From assembly GCA_036971475.1 (NCBI GenBank), contig JBAIZL010000008.1, positions 7,337,501-7,401,500 on the forward strand: a stretch of 64,000 bases of DNA, written 5' to 3'. The number at the start of each line of letters is the position of its first letter. Position 1 is the stretch's first letter. Below the pieces are notes generated by a model. It saw only the letters and a list, made by a program, of their open reading frames with translations. It was not told the origin of the DNA and ran no database searches. A program made the translations under genes and the position numbers. Of this stretch, positions 1 through 11,503 are shown piece by piece. Source of the stretch: Prosapia bicincta. Lineage: Eukaryota > Arthropoda > Insecta > Hemiptera > Cercopidae.

Positions 1-59
1 TATTTGTATTGAAATTTATCAAAGCTCAAATAAATTAATGTACTTATTAACTGATCAAA

Positions 60-160
60 ACTATCTAATAACAACCTGTTTACTTAAATATGTTCAATAA
101 ATAATATAACATAATCTAAGTGTTAAAACAGCTGTTCTACAACGTAACGTACTTGTTGCA
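60..160 (+). repeat. Dispersed AT-rich repeat, copy 1 (CAGCTGTT family)
   Basis: This segment shares the phrase AATAAATAATATAACATAA, then GTGTTAAAACAGCTGTTCTAC, with copies near 5.0, 22.8, 58.1 and 60.6 kb. It has no coding content. The family recurs in both orientations and is centred on the palindromic CAGCTG. It is probably a short non-autonomous element or a piece of a larger one. Its termini are not defined here. Confidence 0.6.
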
Positions 161-803
161 AGAAATCATAAGTTAGCATTTAATTCACTTTGAGGTAACC
201 TGATGGAATTTATACTGTCGCGGAATTGTATGTTTATGTCCAACCAATAAGTCTTTTTAGGCGTCGCATAGACGTTTTCACTTCAAAAACATTTCTGCGA
301 CATTCAGCAAAACATTTTACTTAGCGAAGAGTGCTCTAAAGAAGAGTTCTTCCTTATAAAGCTCCGCGGGTGCGATTTTGATGCCCAAACAAATATCAAC
401 TTTCTATTTAGCTATGCTGGGCAAAGCAGAAGTGAAATCTGAATAAATTTCTCTTGTTCAAACAGTGTCCGTAATCTTCGCGTTGTTTGCACAGTTTAAA
501 CGGTCGCGCTAAAGTGTCCAATCTGTAGTTATTTATTTCCAATTGTAATTCAGCGTCCACATGCTTCGGCCGACCGGAAGGAAGAGGCCCTTCGAACCCG
601 GAGGAAAGCGTTTTCAAGTGACGGCATTTACACGTTGTCCTTATTAAAATGAAAGAACAATAAACGAGTTGTCAGTAAATTCTATACTAAATAATATTAA
701 AAATGAATATTTTTAATTCAACCTCTTTAAATTTGCAAATAGTAAGAGATTATTAAGCTTTTAAAAACACACTCTTCTAATAATTGAGACACAAATTACT
801 GAG
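161..803. other. Unassigned AT-rich sequence
   Basis: I see no gene, RNA or repeat with recognisable structure here. A somewhat GC-richer patch lies near 540-610. Its open frames are short and resemble nothing I know. Confidence 0.5.
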
Positions 804-3800
804 ACACATATTCTCTCCCCGCACTGCGCCACTGCGCACTAAGCATCCTTGTGACCGGAGCCTTCCGCACAAGAACATACACAACACATATTCTCTCCCC
901 GCACTGCGCCACTGCGCACTAAGCATCCTTGTGACCGGAGCCTTCCGTACAAGAACATACACAACACATATTCTCTCCCCGCACTGCGCCACTGCGCACT
1001 AAGCATCCTTGTGACCGGAGCCTTCCGTACAAGAACATACACAACACATATTCTCTCCCCGCACTGCGCCACTGCGCACTAAGCATCCTTGTGACCGGAG
1101 CCTTCCGCACAAGAACATACACAACACATATTCTCTCCCCGCACTGCACCACTGCGCACTAAGCATCTTTGTGACCGGAGCCTTCCGTACAAGAACATAC
1201 ACAACACATATTCTCTCCCCGCACTGCGCCACTGCGCACTAAGCATCCTTGTGACCGGAGCCTTCCGCACAAGAACATACACAACACATATTCTCTCCCC
1301 GCACTGCGCCACTGCGCACTAAGCATCCTTGTGACCGGAGCCTTCCGTACAAGAACATACACAACACATATTCTCTCCCCGCACTGCGCCACTGCGCACT
1401 AAGCATCCTTGTGACCGGAGCCTTCCGTACAAGAACATACACAACACATATTCTCTCCCCGCACTGCGCCACTGCGCACTAAGCATCCTTGTGACCGGAG
1501 CCTTCCGTACAAGAACATACACAACACATATTCTCTCCCCGCACTGCACCACTGCGCACTAAGCATCCTTGTGACCGGAGCCTTCCGTACAAGAACATAC
1601 ACAACACATATTCTCTCCCCGCACTGCGCCACTGCGCACTAAGCATCCTTGTGACCGGAGCCTTCCGCACAAGAACATACACAACACATATTCTCTCCCC
1701 GCACTGCGTCACTGCGCACTAAGCATCCTTGTGACCGGAGCCTTCCGTACAAGAACATACACAACACATATTCTCTCCCCGCACTGCGCCACTGCGCACT
1801 AAGCATCCTTGTGACCGGAGCCTTCCGTACAAGAACATACACAACACATATTCTCTCCCCGCACTGCGCCACTGCGCACTAAGCATCCTTGTGACCGGAG
1901 CCTTCCGCACAAGAACATACACAACACATATTCTCTCCCCGCACTGCGCCACTGCGCACTAATCATCCTTGTGACCGGAGCCTTCCGTACAAGAACATAC
2001 ACAACACATATTCTCTCCCCGCACTGCGCCACTGCGCACTAAGCATCCTTGTGACCGGAGCCTTCCGCACAAGAACATACACAACACATATTCTCTCCCT
2101 GCACTGCGCCACTGCGCACTAAGCATCCTTGTGACCGGAGCCTTCCGTACAAGAACATACACAACACATATTCTCTCCCCGCACTGCGCCACTGCGCACT
2201 AAGCATCCTTGTGACTATAGCCTTCCGCACAAGAACATACACAACACATATTATCTCCCCGCACTGGGCCACTGCGCACTAGGCATCCTTGTGGCCGGAG
2301 CCTTCCGTACAAGAACATACACAACACATATTCTCTCCCCGCACTGCGCCACTGCGCACTAAGCATCCTTGTGACCGGAGCCTTCCGCACAAGAACATAC
2401 ACAACACATATTCTCTCCCCGCACTGCGCCACTGCGCACTAAGCATCCTTGTGACTATAGCCTTCCGCACAAGAACATACACAACACATATTATCTCCCC
2501 GCACTGGGCCACTGCGCACTAGGCATCCTTGTGGCCGGAGCCTTCCGTACAAGAACATACACAACACATATTCTCTCCCCGCACTGCGCCACTGCGCACT
2601 AAGCATCCTTGTGACCGGAGCCTTCCGCACAAGAACATACACAACACATATTCTCTCCCCGCACTGCGCCACTGCCCACTAAGCATCCTTGTGACCGGAG
2701 CCTTCCGTACAAGAACATACATAACACATATTCTCTCCTCGCACTGCGCCACTGCGCACTAAGCATCCTTGTGACCGGAGCCTTCCGCACAAGAACATAC
2801 ACAACACATATTCTCTCCTCGCACTGCGCACTAAGCATCCTTGTGACCGGAGCCTTCCGTACAAGAACATACACAACACATATTCTCTCCCCGCACTGCG
2901 CCACTGCCCACTAAGCATCCTTGTGACCGGAGCCTTCCGTACAAGAACATACACAACACATATTCTCTCCCCGCACTGCGCCACTGCGCACTAAGCATCC
3001 TTGTGACCGGAGGCTTCCGTACAAGAACATACACAACACATATTCTCTCCCCGCACTGCGCCACTGCGCACTAAGCATCCTTGTGACCGGAGCCTTCCGT
3101 ACAAGAACATACACAACACATATTCTCTCCCCGCACTGCGCCACTGCGCACTAAGCATCCTTGTGACCGGAGCCTTCCGCACAAGAACATACACAACACA
3201 TATTCTCTCCCCGCACTGCGCCACTGCGCACTAAGCATCCTTGTGACCGGAGCCTTCCGTACAAGAACATACACAACACATATTCTCTCCCCGCACTGCG
3301 CCACTGCGCACTAAGCATCCTTGTGACCGGAGCCTTCCGTACAAGAACATACACAACACATATTCTCTCCCCGCACTGCGCCACTGCGCACTAAGCATCC
3401 TTGTGACCGGAGCCTTCCGTACAAGAACATACACAACACATATTCTCTCCCCGCACTGCGCCACTGCGCACTAAGCATCCTTGTGACCGGAGCCTTCCGT
3501 ACAAGAACATACACAACACATATTCTCTCCCCGCACTGCGCCACTGCGCACTAAGCATCCTTGTGACCGGAGCCTTCCGTACAAGAACATACACAACACA
3601 TATTCTCTCCCCGCACTGCGCCACTGCGCACTAAGCATCCTTGTGACCGGAGCCTTCCGTACAAGAACATACACAACACATATTCTCTCCCCGCACTGCG
3701 CCACTGCGCACTAAGCATCCTTGTGACCGGAGCCTTCCGTACAAGAACATACACAACACATATTCTCTCCCCGCACTGCGCCACTGCGCACTAAGCATCC

Positions 3801-4243
3801 TTGTGACCGGAGCCTTCCGTACAAGAACATACACAACACATATTCTCTCCCCGCACTGCGCCACTGCGCACTAAGCATCCTTGTGACCGGAGCCTTCCGT
3901 ACAAGAACATACACAACACATATTCTCTCCCCGCACTGCGCCACTGCGCACTAAGCATCCTTGTGACCGGAGTCTTCCGTACAAGAACATACACAACACA
4001 TATTCTCTCCCCGCACTGCGCCACTGCCCACTAAGCATCCTTGTGACCGGAGCCTTCCGTACAAGAACATACACAACACATATTCTCTCCCCGCACTGCG
4101 CCACTGCGCACTAAGCATCCTTGTGACCGGAGCCTTCCGTACAAGAACATACACAACACATATTCTCTCCCCGCACTGCGCCACTGCGCACTAGGCATCC
4201 TTGTGACCGGAGCCTTCCGTACAAGAACATACACAACACATAT
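804..4243. repeat. 80-bp satellite array, about 43 copies
   Basis: Near-identical 80-bp units run head to tail. Each contains TTCTCTCCCCGCACTGCGCC followed by AGCATCCTTGTGACCGGAGC and ends in AACATACACAACACATA. Most copies differ only by C/T at one site (CCGCAC versus CCGTAC) plus rare substitutions. One unit near 2808-2879 is 72 bp because 8 bp are missing at the CACTGCGC repeat. The array is GC-richer than its flanks. Because 80 is not a multiple of three, the 77-residue minus-strand open frames repeat every 80 bp in shifting frames, so they are by-products of the repeat and not genes. Confidence 0.97.
2210..2689. repeat. 240-bp higher-order duplication in the 80-bp array
   Basis: A block of three units is repeated exactly once. 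The rare variants GTGACTATAG, TTATCTCC, ACTGGGCC and GTGGCCGG sit at about 2212, 2252, 2265 and 2291. They recur 240 bp later at about 2452, 2492, 2505 and 2531. This indicates a recent segmental duplication inside the array, by unequal exchange or replication slippage of a trimer. Confidence 0.9.
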
Positions 4244-4588
4244 AGAGACGTGAATGAAATGTTTAAGCTTCTGTGGGGCCCTTTTCTTGAATTTTACTTC
4301 GATGAGAGCGCAGGCTGCTGTCAAAATATTCTCTATATTAAAGGGTGTCTGGACTACAAACTGCAAATTCTTCAATAGAAGCCGAAATACTATAACTTCT
4401 TTTTCAGTTATTTTACAGTTCATGCTCTCCTTACATATATCTTGTACAAATTTTCAATTGTTAATCAAATACTATTTTATTCAACAATTCAAGTTGAAAT
4501 ACATTTACTTATAGTGGGTGACACGATGTTGATAAAGATATTTTCAAACATTAATCAATTCTTGAATTGTATAGTCCATTACGTTCGG
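4244..4588. other. Unassigned AT-rich spacer
   Basis: This is unique-looking AT-rich sequence after the satellite. No gene or structured repeat is recognised. It ends at the start of the inverted-repeat element below. Confidence 0.5.
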
Positions 4589-4853
4589 CGAATCTTATTA
4601 ATCACTTAAACAATAGTTTATGACTATCCGAACTTTAAAGCGTGTAAATTTTTCAAAACTTACTGAGACAGAACGTTTTCGATCGCTATGTGCCGATCTT
4701 CATTTGTGTTTTCTGCTTGGAGATGTCGGATCACCGCTTGACCCAACCTCTCCAAGCAGAAGACACTGATGAAGATCTACACATAGCGGTCGAAAACGTT
4801 CTGTCTCAGTAAGTATTAAAAAATTTTCAAAATTTAAAGTTCGGATAGTCATA
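4589..4853. mobile_element. Fold-back element with hammerhead-like core (Penelope-type terminal repeat)
   Basis: Two arms of about 105 bp (4619-4723 and 4749-4853) are reverse complements with a few mismatches, separated by about 25 bp. The outer ends read TATGACTATCCGAACTTTAAA and its complement. The right arm, plus strand, holds CTGATGA, then A, GATC, a 10-nt loop, GGTC and GAAAAC, which is the order of a hammerhead catalytic core. In the left arm two bases of the CTGATGA box are lost. The left flank 4589-4618 also belongs to the element, because it recurs at 52750. No protein is encoded. Assignment to the Penelope group rests on the same architecture at the 10.4 kb element. Confidence 0.7.
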
Positions 4854-4969
4854 AATTAATCAATTAATTAAATTTAATAATAAATTAATTTTAGTTTTAT
4901 ATGAGAAATACTTTCCACAAAAGGGGTAAGGCATGCAATATAATTATTTCTTCCTAATTGAATTGAAAT

Positions 4970-5130
4970 AAGTGATAAGATAAGATTTCATAAATCAGTT
5001 GATTTTATTTTATAGGTTATGTGGTAGAACAGCTGTTTTAACGCATAGGTTATGTTACTTTTTTAATATTAATTGTTTTTATTTAATAAAATTAACTCAA
5101 ATAAATTTTTTCTTTCTTGAGTCAAGTAGG
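4970..5130 (-). repeat. Dispersed AT-rich repeat, copy 2
   Basis: Read on the minus strand, this has TCAGTTCCTACTTGACTCAA, an A/T-rich stretch, then AAGTAACATAACCTATGCG and GTTAAAACAGCTGTTCTACC. It matches 60450-60640 over its length in order, so both ends of the family are visible here. It is non-coding. Confidence 0.7.
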
Positions 5131-6760
5131 AACTGATTTTAAACTATTTTTTTCTATTACTTGTTTTACATAATATAGTAAAATAAAACTAGACCAAGCC
5201 TAAATCGTCATTGGGATATAATGGAAGGATCATATAACTATAAACAACATGAACAGAATCTTTACCAACATTGTATCACGATAAAGGTACAAGCCTGAAC
5301 TAGAGGTACAGACAATAAACATGTTACGAGTAAGGGAAGAATTGCGAACAAAGAAAGTCAAAGACGAATAGAGCTAAAAGGGGAAGAATTCACCCAAGTG
5401 GTGTGCCCTTGTGTTAAGGCGCTTTGCATTACCAGTAACTATACTCAATAAAATTTCAAAGGTTTGTATTTTGTTAATCCTTGAAGGTTGATTAGGTAAT
5501 GTTATTGCAAAATAGTCTATTCATCAATCTATTATTGATACTGTTCAAACAAATTGCAATTTTAGAAGTTTATGCAAAAATGTCTAGCAACAAAAAGTAC
5601 CTAATAGAAGATGGAAATTTAATTTTAGTCTTTTTTTTTAAATTAAACTGCCTTTATGACGATAGCTACTTCTAACGGTTAAAGATACCGCCTTCTGTTT
5701 ATACGATGCATGTTGTCTTACAGACCTGACGTAATTACATATATTTCAGGCGCTCCGTACATTTTGTCTTCTTTACAAAGAATCATCTATTGTTTATATA
5801 TTTTAGTTTCATTTTTATAATTTGAATTACCAAAACCTATTGTTTCACCCAATCAGTTGATCATAAAAAACTTTTCACGTAAAATTTGAAACGAAATTTT
5901 GAGCTCAGAAATTAGATAATAACGAGTACCAGCTCAATCAATTCATTTTCTCATTCTCGTTTCAATGTCAAAGTCATCATCAGTGAGTATAATAATATAA
6001 ATTCTAAACAATGAATAAAATATAAAAATGTTATACAAAATTTTATTATAGCTTAGACTTTAAGCATGATGATGTAGATGCAACGATACGAAAACCTCCG
6101 TCTGTCTTGATCACAAGTCTTGAGCACTGTTATGATATCTCTCTTGGGTAAGCGATACGCGTTGATTGACAGCCAGTCAGTTATCGGTCGTGACTGAAGA
6201 CTCTCGAGGAGCTGCAACAAACGGAAGCGATCTACGCACCGCCGAGTAGGGGCTTTGTGCTTGTCGGCCTATTTTCATAGCGGCCGACACGGATGGGATA
6301 CTTGAAGGCCGATATTTGGAAATTAACGAGAGAGAGTTTGGAAGTGAAAGCTTCGCTACGCGCGTCCAGGAATGGAAATATAGCATCCAGTTCGTCGCCA
6401 GAATCAACTGTTTGTGTACGTCACTATAATCTGTTCCTGTGGCCAAGACTTAAATACTTTCGTTTGACTTGTTTGTATTGATACACCTTCTGGACGAACC
6501 ATGGTGACACAGGGCCTACGTATGTGCAACTGATCACTCATACACGCTCATGCCCAGCTGATAAAGTTTTCATTTTCTGAATCCTTGACGTCAGAACGTT
6601 GTGAAGTGAACTTCGTGAGAAGGTGACGTCATTATTTTGGAATTTCATCGAGAATGCGTTACAATCGGCAAATCAACTAACAGTATCGCCCAGCCTATTA
6701 ATGCTGTTTCGTTTGTGTTTAGGTTGGTTATGTTTAAACCATTTTCAAATTCGATAACCT
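5131..6760. other. Unassigned AT-rich sequence
   Basis: No gene, tRNA or tandem repeat is recognised. Overlapping open frames on both strands near 6180-6480 are short and have no recognisable motif. Confidence 0.4.
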
Positions 6761-7100
6761 ATATATTTCTAAACCATATATTTGATTAAATTAAGCGAGT
6801 ACGTGTGGTTTCATACAACAGATATTTTACATTAGCCTAAAGGTATATTTGGTAAGTTACGTTGTGATCTTTTCAAATGAAATATCCTATATATTTATTC
6901 AGAAAAATCGTATATTTGAGTATTCTGATAACATATGATTCCATACCACAGCTGTTTTCATCTCCACTTAGAGGTGGCTTGGAGGTTATGTTTAATAATT
7001 TACAAATGTAATTCCTGTATATTGAAACATATCATTACACGAGAACGCGCGATTTAATACAACAGCTGTTTTATAACTCGTAGGTTATATTACTTTCTGT
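6761..7100 (+). repeat. Dispersed AT-rich repeat, decayed copies
   Basis: Three loosely related stretches repeat a pattern of TATATTT, GATTTCATACAACAGCTGTTTT and a TTATGTT tail, at about 6770-6860, 6880-7000 and 7010-7100. They match the CAGCTGTT family seen elsewhere but are more diverged. They may be old nested or tandem copies. Confidence 0.5.
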
Positions 7101-7595
7101 GTTGCATATAAGCAGTAAGTTAAAATGTATGTCCAAGAAACATTACAGGATTTCATATGTTAACGATGAGTATAGTTATCTAATGACGGTCTTGGTTATA
7201 ACTTGAACTATATTTATCAATTAGGTTTCTTTATTGGAAGCTATTTAATGCTATTTACAAATTTATAAACATAAAAAATTATAAAATTTATATTTAAAAA
7301 TCTAAAGGTATATTAATAAGTAAGGTTATGTTTCATTGTAAAGTAAGGTTTTACGCCTTTCTATAGGATATGATAAATAAAATAAGCGAGGAGCAAAATT
7401 TACCAATTAAAAGCTTTTATAAGGCTATGGAACCTTCTTGCAGGGTTTTGCCTAGTTCCCTTCCATTATATCCCTCATTTAAATATTTAAATTCTTTCTC
7501 TTCAAATTTCAATTGTCTTTACGTAGAAGATAAATTTCATTTTCTTTGGTTCATTCCATTTTTTATTTGCGAGTTTTACGTTTTGGTCACGAATA
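7101..7595. other. Unassigned AT-rich sequence
   Basis: Nothing recognisable is seen. The open frame running through this part is not supported by any motif. Confidence 0.4.
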
Positions 7596-7865
7596 TTTGG
7601 CCTAAAGCATACTTGGCACGCAACGCGGACCTGATAACGCCAAAGTCGCTTAGCGTTGACGGCCGACATGCTGTCCCTACGTAACCTAACTTTGCCGCCC
7701 ACAAAGTGGAAACAATGCCAAGGGTAAGCACCGCAACCACTGATTAGCGAACTGAGTCGAGGCCGCAAGGGGCGGGTTAGCCCCCGGGCACCCACCAGTG
7801 CTACAGCCTAGCCGTTGTGGATCTGTCTGACGGGACGACTTGCGTACGAACTGGCGAGATCTTAC
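7596..7865. other. GC-rich island of unknown origin
   Basis: This block is markedly GC-richer than both flanks and has abrupt edges, with GGCCGACATGCTGTCCCTAC and GGGGCGGGTTAGCCCCCGGG inside. Both strands are open over 60-100 codons, which is expected of GC-rich sequence. It looks like a foreign insert such as a non-LTR retroelement 3' piece, but I see no diagnostic motif, poly-A tail or target duplication. Confidence 0.35.
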
Positions 7866-8380
7866 CAAATAGGCACCAAATAGGCATCAATACTTGTATT
7901 AAATTTGTTGAAAATACTTCTATTTTTTTTCAATAAAAAATCTGTTTTCAAACTTTGTTTAATAAAATAAGAAAAAGTACAAATTTCGTAAAATTTAAGA
8001 TTAATTATTTATGCATTATTTTAGCCATGCGTGCTCTTGCCAGTCTGGCTTTTCGGCAACGATAAGTTCTCCTGTGACGTTAGAGACTCGCGGTAGGTTG
8101 GGTAATAATCAGATATCTATGACGAGTGTATACGAATTTGTCCGATCTATTTTGATCCCCCCCTTCAAAGTAGGGAGGTCGAACTGGTCCGATGGTTCGC
8201 GTAGGGGTTGGCTGGAACTGGTCCGACGTTAACACACATGTACAAACTATAGAAAGAATTGTTTGGTTAGATAAGGTTCAGTTAGGTTATTATAATAATC
8301 ACTCAACATGGAAAAAGAAACCATCTAGACATAGTATACTTTTTCTGCCCACTAGTAACAGTCAGCGTGATTATCAAGTT
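7866..8380. other. Unassigned sequence
   Basis: No gene or repeat is recognised. A short imperfect duplication containing GAACTGGTCCGA occurs at about 8179-8226. Confidence 0.4.
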
Positions 8381-8667
8381 GTGATGGATCACAGGAGCTT
8401 GTGAACTGGCTTGTGGATGGATCACAGGAGCTTGTGAATTAGCTTGTGGATGGATCACAGGAGCTTGTGAATTAGCTTGTAGATGGATCACAGGAGCTTG
8501 TGGATGGATCACAGGAGCTTGTGAATTAGCTTGTGGATGGATCACAGGAGCTTGTGAATTAGCTTGTAGATGGATCACAGGAGCTTGTGAACTGGCTTGT
8601 GGATGGATCACAGGAGCTTGTGAACTGGCTTGTGGATGGATCACAGGAGCTTGTGAACTGGCTCCTA
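8381..8667. repeat. 33-bp minisatellite, about 8.5 copies
   Basis: Units carry GATGGATCACAGGAGCTTGT plus a 12-bp spacer that varies (AACTGGCTTGTG, AATTAGCTTGTG or AATTAGCTTGTA). One unit near 8497 lacks the 12-bp spacer, giving 21 bp. Both lengths are multiples of three, so a 151-codon minus-strand frame (8303-8758) stays open and would encode 11-residue repeats of the type QASSQAPVIHP. I see no signal peptide, homologue or splice evidence, and treat this as a repeat rather than a gene. Confidence 0.9.
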
Positions 8668-9769
8668 GACGATGGATTACGGTGTTCAGGAATGTACTCG
8701 TATGAAACAAAAATACAGACCCTTTGCAACCTCTCTTGGACGAAAGAGATGAATGCATTTTAGGCTTTCTAGAAAAGATTACAGTTAAGAAAGCTGATTC
8801 CTAGAATGAAATAAAAGAAGAAACGTTAAGTAAATCGTGGAATAAAGTCCTGAGCCAAAAAAAACTGTTAACTCTGTCATTGATTCACAGATTTGACATT
8901 TCTTATCAAGTAACTTCCAGGCTGTGAAAATGTCGATGATACGGACGTACGTCAATGGATGAGTAAGGACGAACGTAAGTAACAATAACACATGTAACGA
9001 TTTAAGTGGTAGATAAACCTACTGAAGACAGTGATGTTAAGAATGCGAACGGCGAATAATGCATACAAGAGGAAACAGTAGCAATTGACGAGGGTAAGTC
9101 TTAAATTAGACAAGCGAAAAAAGCCTACAAACCAAACTCCAATTGTTAACCCAGGACATCTACCCCTAAATTATTTGCTAATAACTTTCAAAACTTTGGA
9201 TTCTCCCAGTCAAAATGGGTCAAAAAAGGGTTTCCACTTTGCCAGTGGTCACTTTTAACTGTCGAGGTGATAGGCTCGATTTAATCGAAATAAACTTATC
9301 AAAAGAGGCTGAAATTTCGACTCTTGTGCACATGAGACTGGAGGTATGAGAAGAAAAACAAAGTATAAGTTAAATTTAAAAAAAAAAAATTACCTAGAAA
9401 CTGGAAACTAATGTCTTGTTTAAAATCACTTTCCTAAATCCCAAAAATGGATTAGATTACATCCAAGAAATTAGATGGTAAAATCAAATAAATTGGTCAA
9501 GTTGTAATACAGAATAAAATGAAAAATATTCTGTAAAATGAAAACAAAAGTTTTTAATTGAAAATATAAAACAACTACAAAATTACCGAGACTACAAGCT
9601 GATTTTAAACACGCTATCTCTATCATTATGCCAGTTCAAAGCCTGGAAAAGTGTGATGAAAATCAGGTGTAGGCCCTAATAGATAAACTTTTTAAGGATC
9701 TCCAGCCCCAAAAAACTAAGCGACACCTATGTTTAGCTCAGAGATAAACTCATTTATGTAGCTCAATGA
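8668..9769. other. Unassigned sequence
   Basis: No gene is recognised. There is an A-run near 9378. No tandem structure is visible. Confidence 0.4.
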
Positions 9770-10110
9770 TTTTAAAAGATCTGTGAACGCCTAAAAGTTG
9801 TACGCAAATTTCGCCTGTCACAATGTACTAAAATCATAGCTTGCCCTAAACATCTGTCAAAACTAGATCCTGTACGCATCTTTCGCAATATTCCTGGTGT
9901 ACGCATATTTCGTTGCACGCATCTTTCGTGTATTCGAAGGAACGACCTACTTGGAAACTGCACTACGATATATTGAACTACAGACAGACACCACGCATAC
10001 AGACGTGCTTCTGCCAAGACGTCTTCGCGACACCGCAGCACGGAAACGACGTGAAGCAGACGCAGAAGACACATAACGTTTTCCAAAAAATTTAGCCACC
10101 GGGATGAACA
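9770..10110. repeat. Short dispersed-in-cluster motif ACGCATCTTTCG
   Basis: Variants of a 12-mer (ACGCAAATTTCG, ACGCATCTTTCG, ACGCATATTTCG, ACGCATCTTTCG) occur at about 9800, 9873, 9902 and 9917 with irregular spacing. Downstream to 10090 the sequence is GC-richer but has no recognisable gene. Confidence 0.45.
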
Positions 10111-10343
10111 ATGTATTCCAAAACAACATTAATTTATGTAAGTACTGTAATCAATAAGCCTATTTTGGGCATTCTTAATTATAGTGTTAGGGTTCATGAA
10201 AACCCCGGTTTTCTCTACTGCACAGAAACGTATATCCGTGTAATCCTCGGGGGTCTCGGTCCCATCTACCTTGAACTATCGAGACTCTACTGCATATATA
10301 ATCATCTCTTAATAATGATATCAATTCTCTAGATCTTGATAAC

Positions 10344-10345
<2 letters not shown>

Positions 10346-10406
<61 letters not shown>
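10346..10406. repeat. (TA)n microsatellite at the Penelope element edge
   Basis: This is an uninterrupted TA dinucleotide run of about 60 bp. It abuts directly the terminal sequence TCGCAATATGTATTCTTG of the Penelope-like element, suggesting insertion into, or addition of, a TA tract. Confidence 0.95.
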
Positions 10407-10408
<2 letters not shown>

Positions 10409-10545
10409 CAATATGTATTCTTGTGTATTAATAAAGAACTAAGTCAAAATACAAATACAAGAATTGTAATTGAATTTACAATTCAAAGCTTTTCGTTGGC
10501 TAACAGTACCAACATCATCAGGAATATAGGCAGGTGCATTTTTAA
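10407..10545 (-). mobile_element. Penelope-like element terminal repeat with hammerhead-like core
   Basis: The sequence from TCGCAATATGTATTCTTG through AAAGCTTTTCGTTGGC recurs in part at 49447-49567 and 18122-18364, so it is a repeated terminus. On the minus strand 10488-10522 reads CTGATGA, T, GTTGG, a 9-nt loop, CCAAC and GAAAAGC. Penelope-like retroelements are known to carry hammerhead ribozymes in their terminal repeats. One unpaired base follows CTGATGA, so catalytic competence is uncertain. On the minus strand the reading frame of the RT fragment runs straight into this motif. Confidence 0.75.
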
Positions 10546-10872
10546 AATTTATTAGGGGTCTTATGGGATTGTTGATTTTATGTATTTTAATGAGGGCGTT
10601 CATTTTGGGGGGATTTGGATTGTCTATTGTGTATTGGTAAGGGTTTTTTGGTTGAATAAATTGTCATTGTATGATTTCGTTTTGGTATTTTTTAGTGAGG
10701 TCTTTGTTTAATTTTAATGCAATTGTTGGATTTTATGAATTCTTCTGTTTTTTTGTTATATTCTGTTTTTTATATGATTACTGTAGCGTTGCTTTTGTCC
10801 GCTTTTGTTGCAATTATTTCATTTTTAAATAGTTTTTGTTTCAATTTGTTTATTTGGTTTATTTGTATTTTT
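10546..10872 (-). pseudogene. Penelope-like reverse transcriptase, N-terminal part, inverted and broken
   Basis: The minus strand, read with one or two frame changes, gives blocks typical of the start of Penelope RT. First comes ATKADKSNATVII, then KLNKDLTKKYQNEIIQ, then PPKMNALIKIHK and NPIRPLINFKNAPAYI. In the family these correspond to the DKGNA, DPT..YQ..L, P.LYGLPKIHK and PLRPIVS blocks. There are internal stops and frameshifts. It is oriented opposite to the RT/EN part starting at 10880, so the element has a 5' inversion. Confidence 0.85.
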
Positions 10873-10879
10873 TTTGTGA

Positions 10880-11503
10880 TGTGATATATAATCACACAAA
10901 CCATAAAAACACACGACCCCAACGGACATTGGATACGGTATGTTGACGATGGATTATACATCTCACAAAATAAAGCAATAAATAATAATATCATCCTAAA
11001 TGAAAACAACAAATTACACCCTAACATAAAATTCACCATGGAGGAAGAAATAAACAATAAATTAAACTATCAGAAATACAAGTAACATTAAATACTCAAT
11101 TTATAGGAAACCCACGCAAACCATTAATACAATACCAAACCACTTTAACCATCCCCCACAACATAAAATGATTGCTTACAACTCACTCTTATACAGAATG
11201 CTAAAACTGCCTCTAAAAAATGAAGAAAAAGCCAAAGAAAAACAAATAATATATAAAATAGCCCAAAAAATGAATACAATAAAAAAACTATAGATAAATT
11301 AGAATTTAAAATAAATAAATTAAAACAACCTAAAATCGAACTACAAACAACAACAAAATGGGCCACATTCACATATACAGGGTACAACATAAAAGGAATA
11401 ACTAAAACACTAAAAAATAATAATATTAACATAGCTTACAAAAACACAGGAAACATAATCAATAAAATACACCAACCGGAAAAAAATATGCCCCACACTT
11501 AAT
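10880..11503 (+). pseudogene. Penelope-like reverse transcriptase, C-terminal part, broken
   Basis: The plus strand gives HDPNGHWIRYVDDGLYIS, which contains the YVDD catalytic box of Penelope RTs. It is followed by KFTMEEEINNKLNY (usually F..E.E....L.FLD). Next is a block resembling the YRKPT...HP..HK region (QTTLTIPQHKMIAYNSLLYR), then TFTYTGYNIKGITKTLKNN and IAYKNTGNI. Stops and frameshifts interrupt it, for example the stop just after NYQKYK and the one after NTIKKL. It leads directly into the endonuclease domain. Confidence 0.88.

Noticed and set aside
777..4184. Dozens of 77-101-residue Cys/Arg-rich minus-strand open frames
   Set aside because: They repeat every 80 bp in shifting frames and are the mechanical result of a stop-poor 80-bp unit, with no start context, homologue or constraint.
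8303..8758. 151-residue protein with 11-residue repeats
   Set aside because: The frame is open because the 33-bp repeat is a multiple of three. There is no signal, domain or splice support.
10770..11057. 95-residue minus-strand frame as a gene
   Set aside because: It crosses the inversion joint of the Penelope element. Only its C-terminal third is RT-derived and the rest is antisense.
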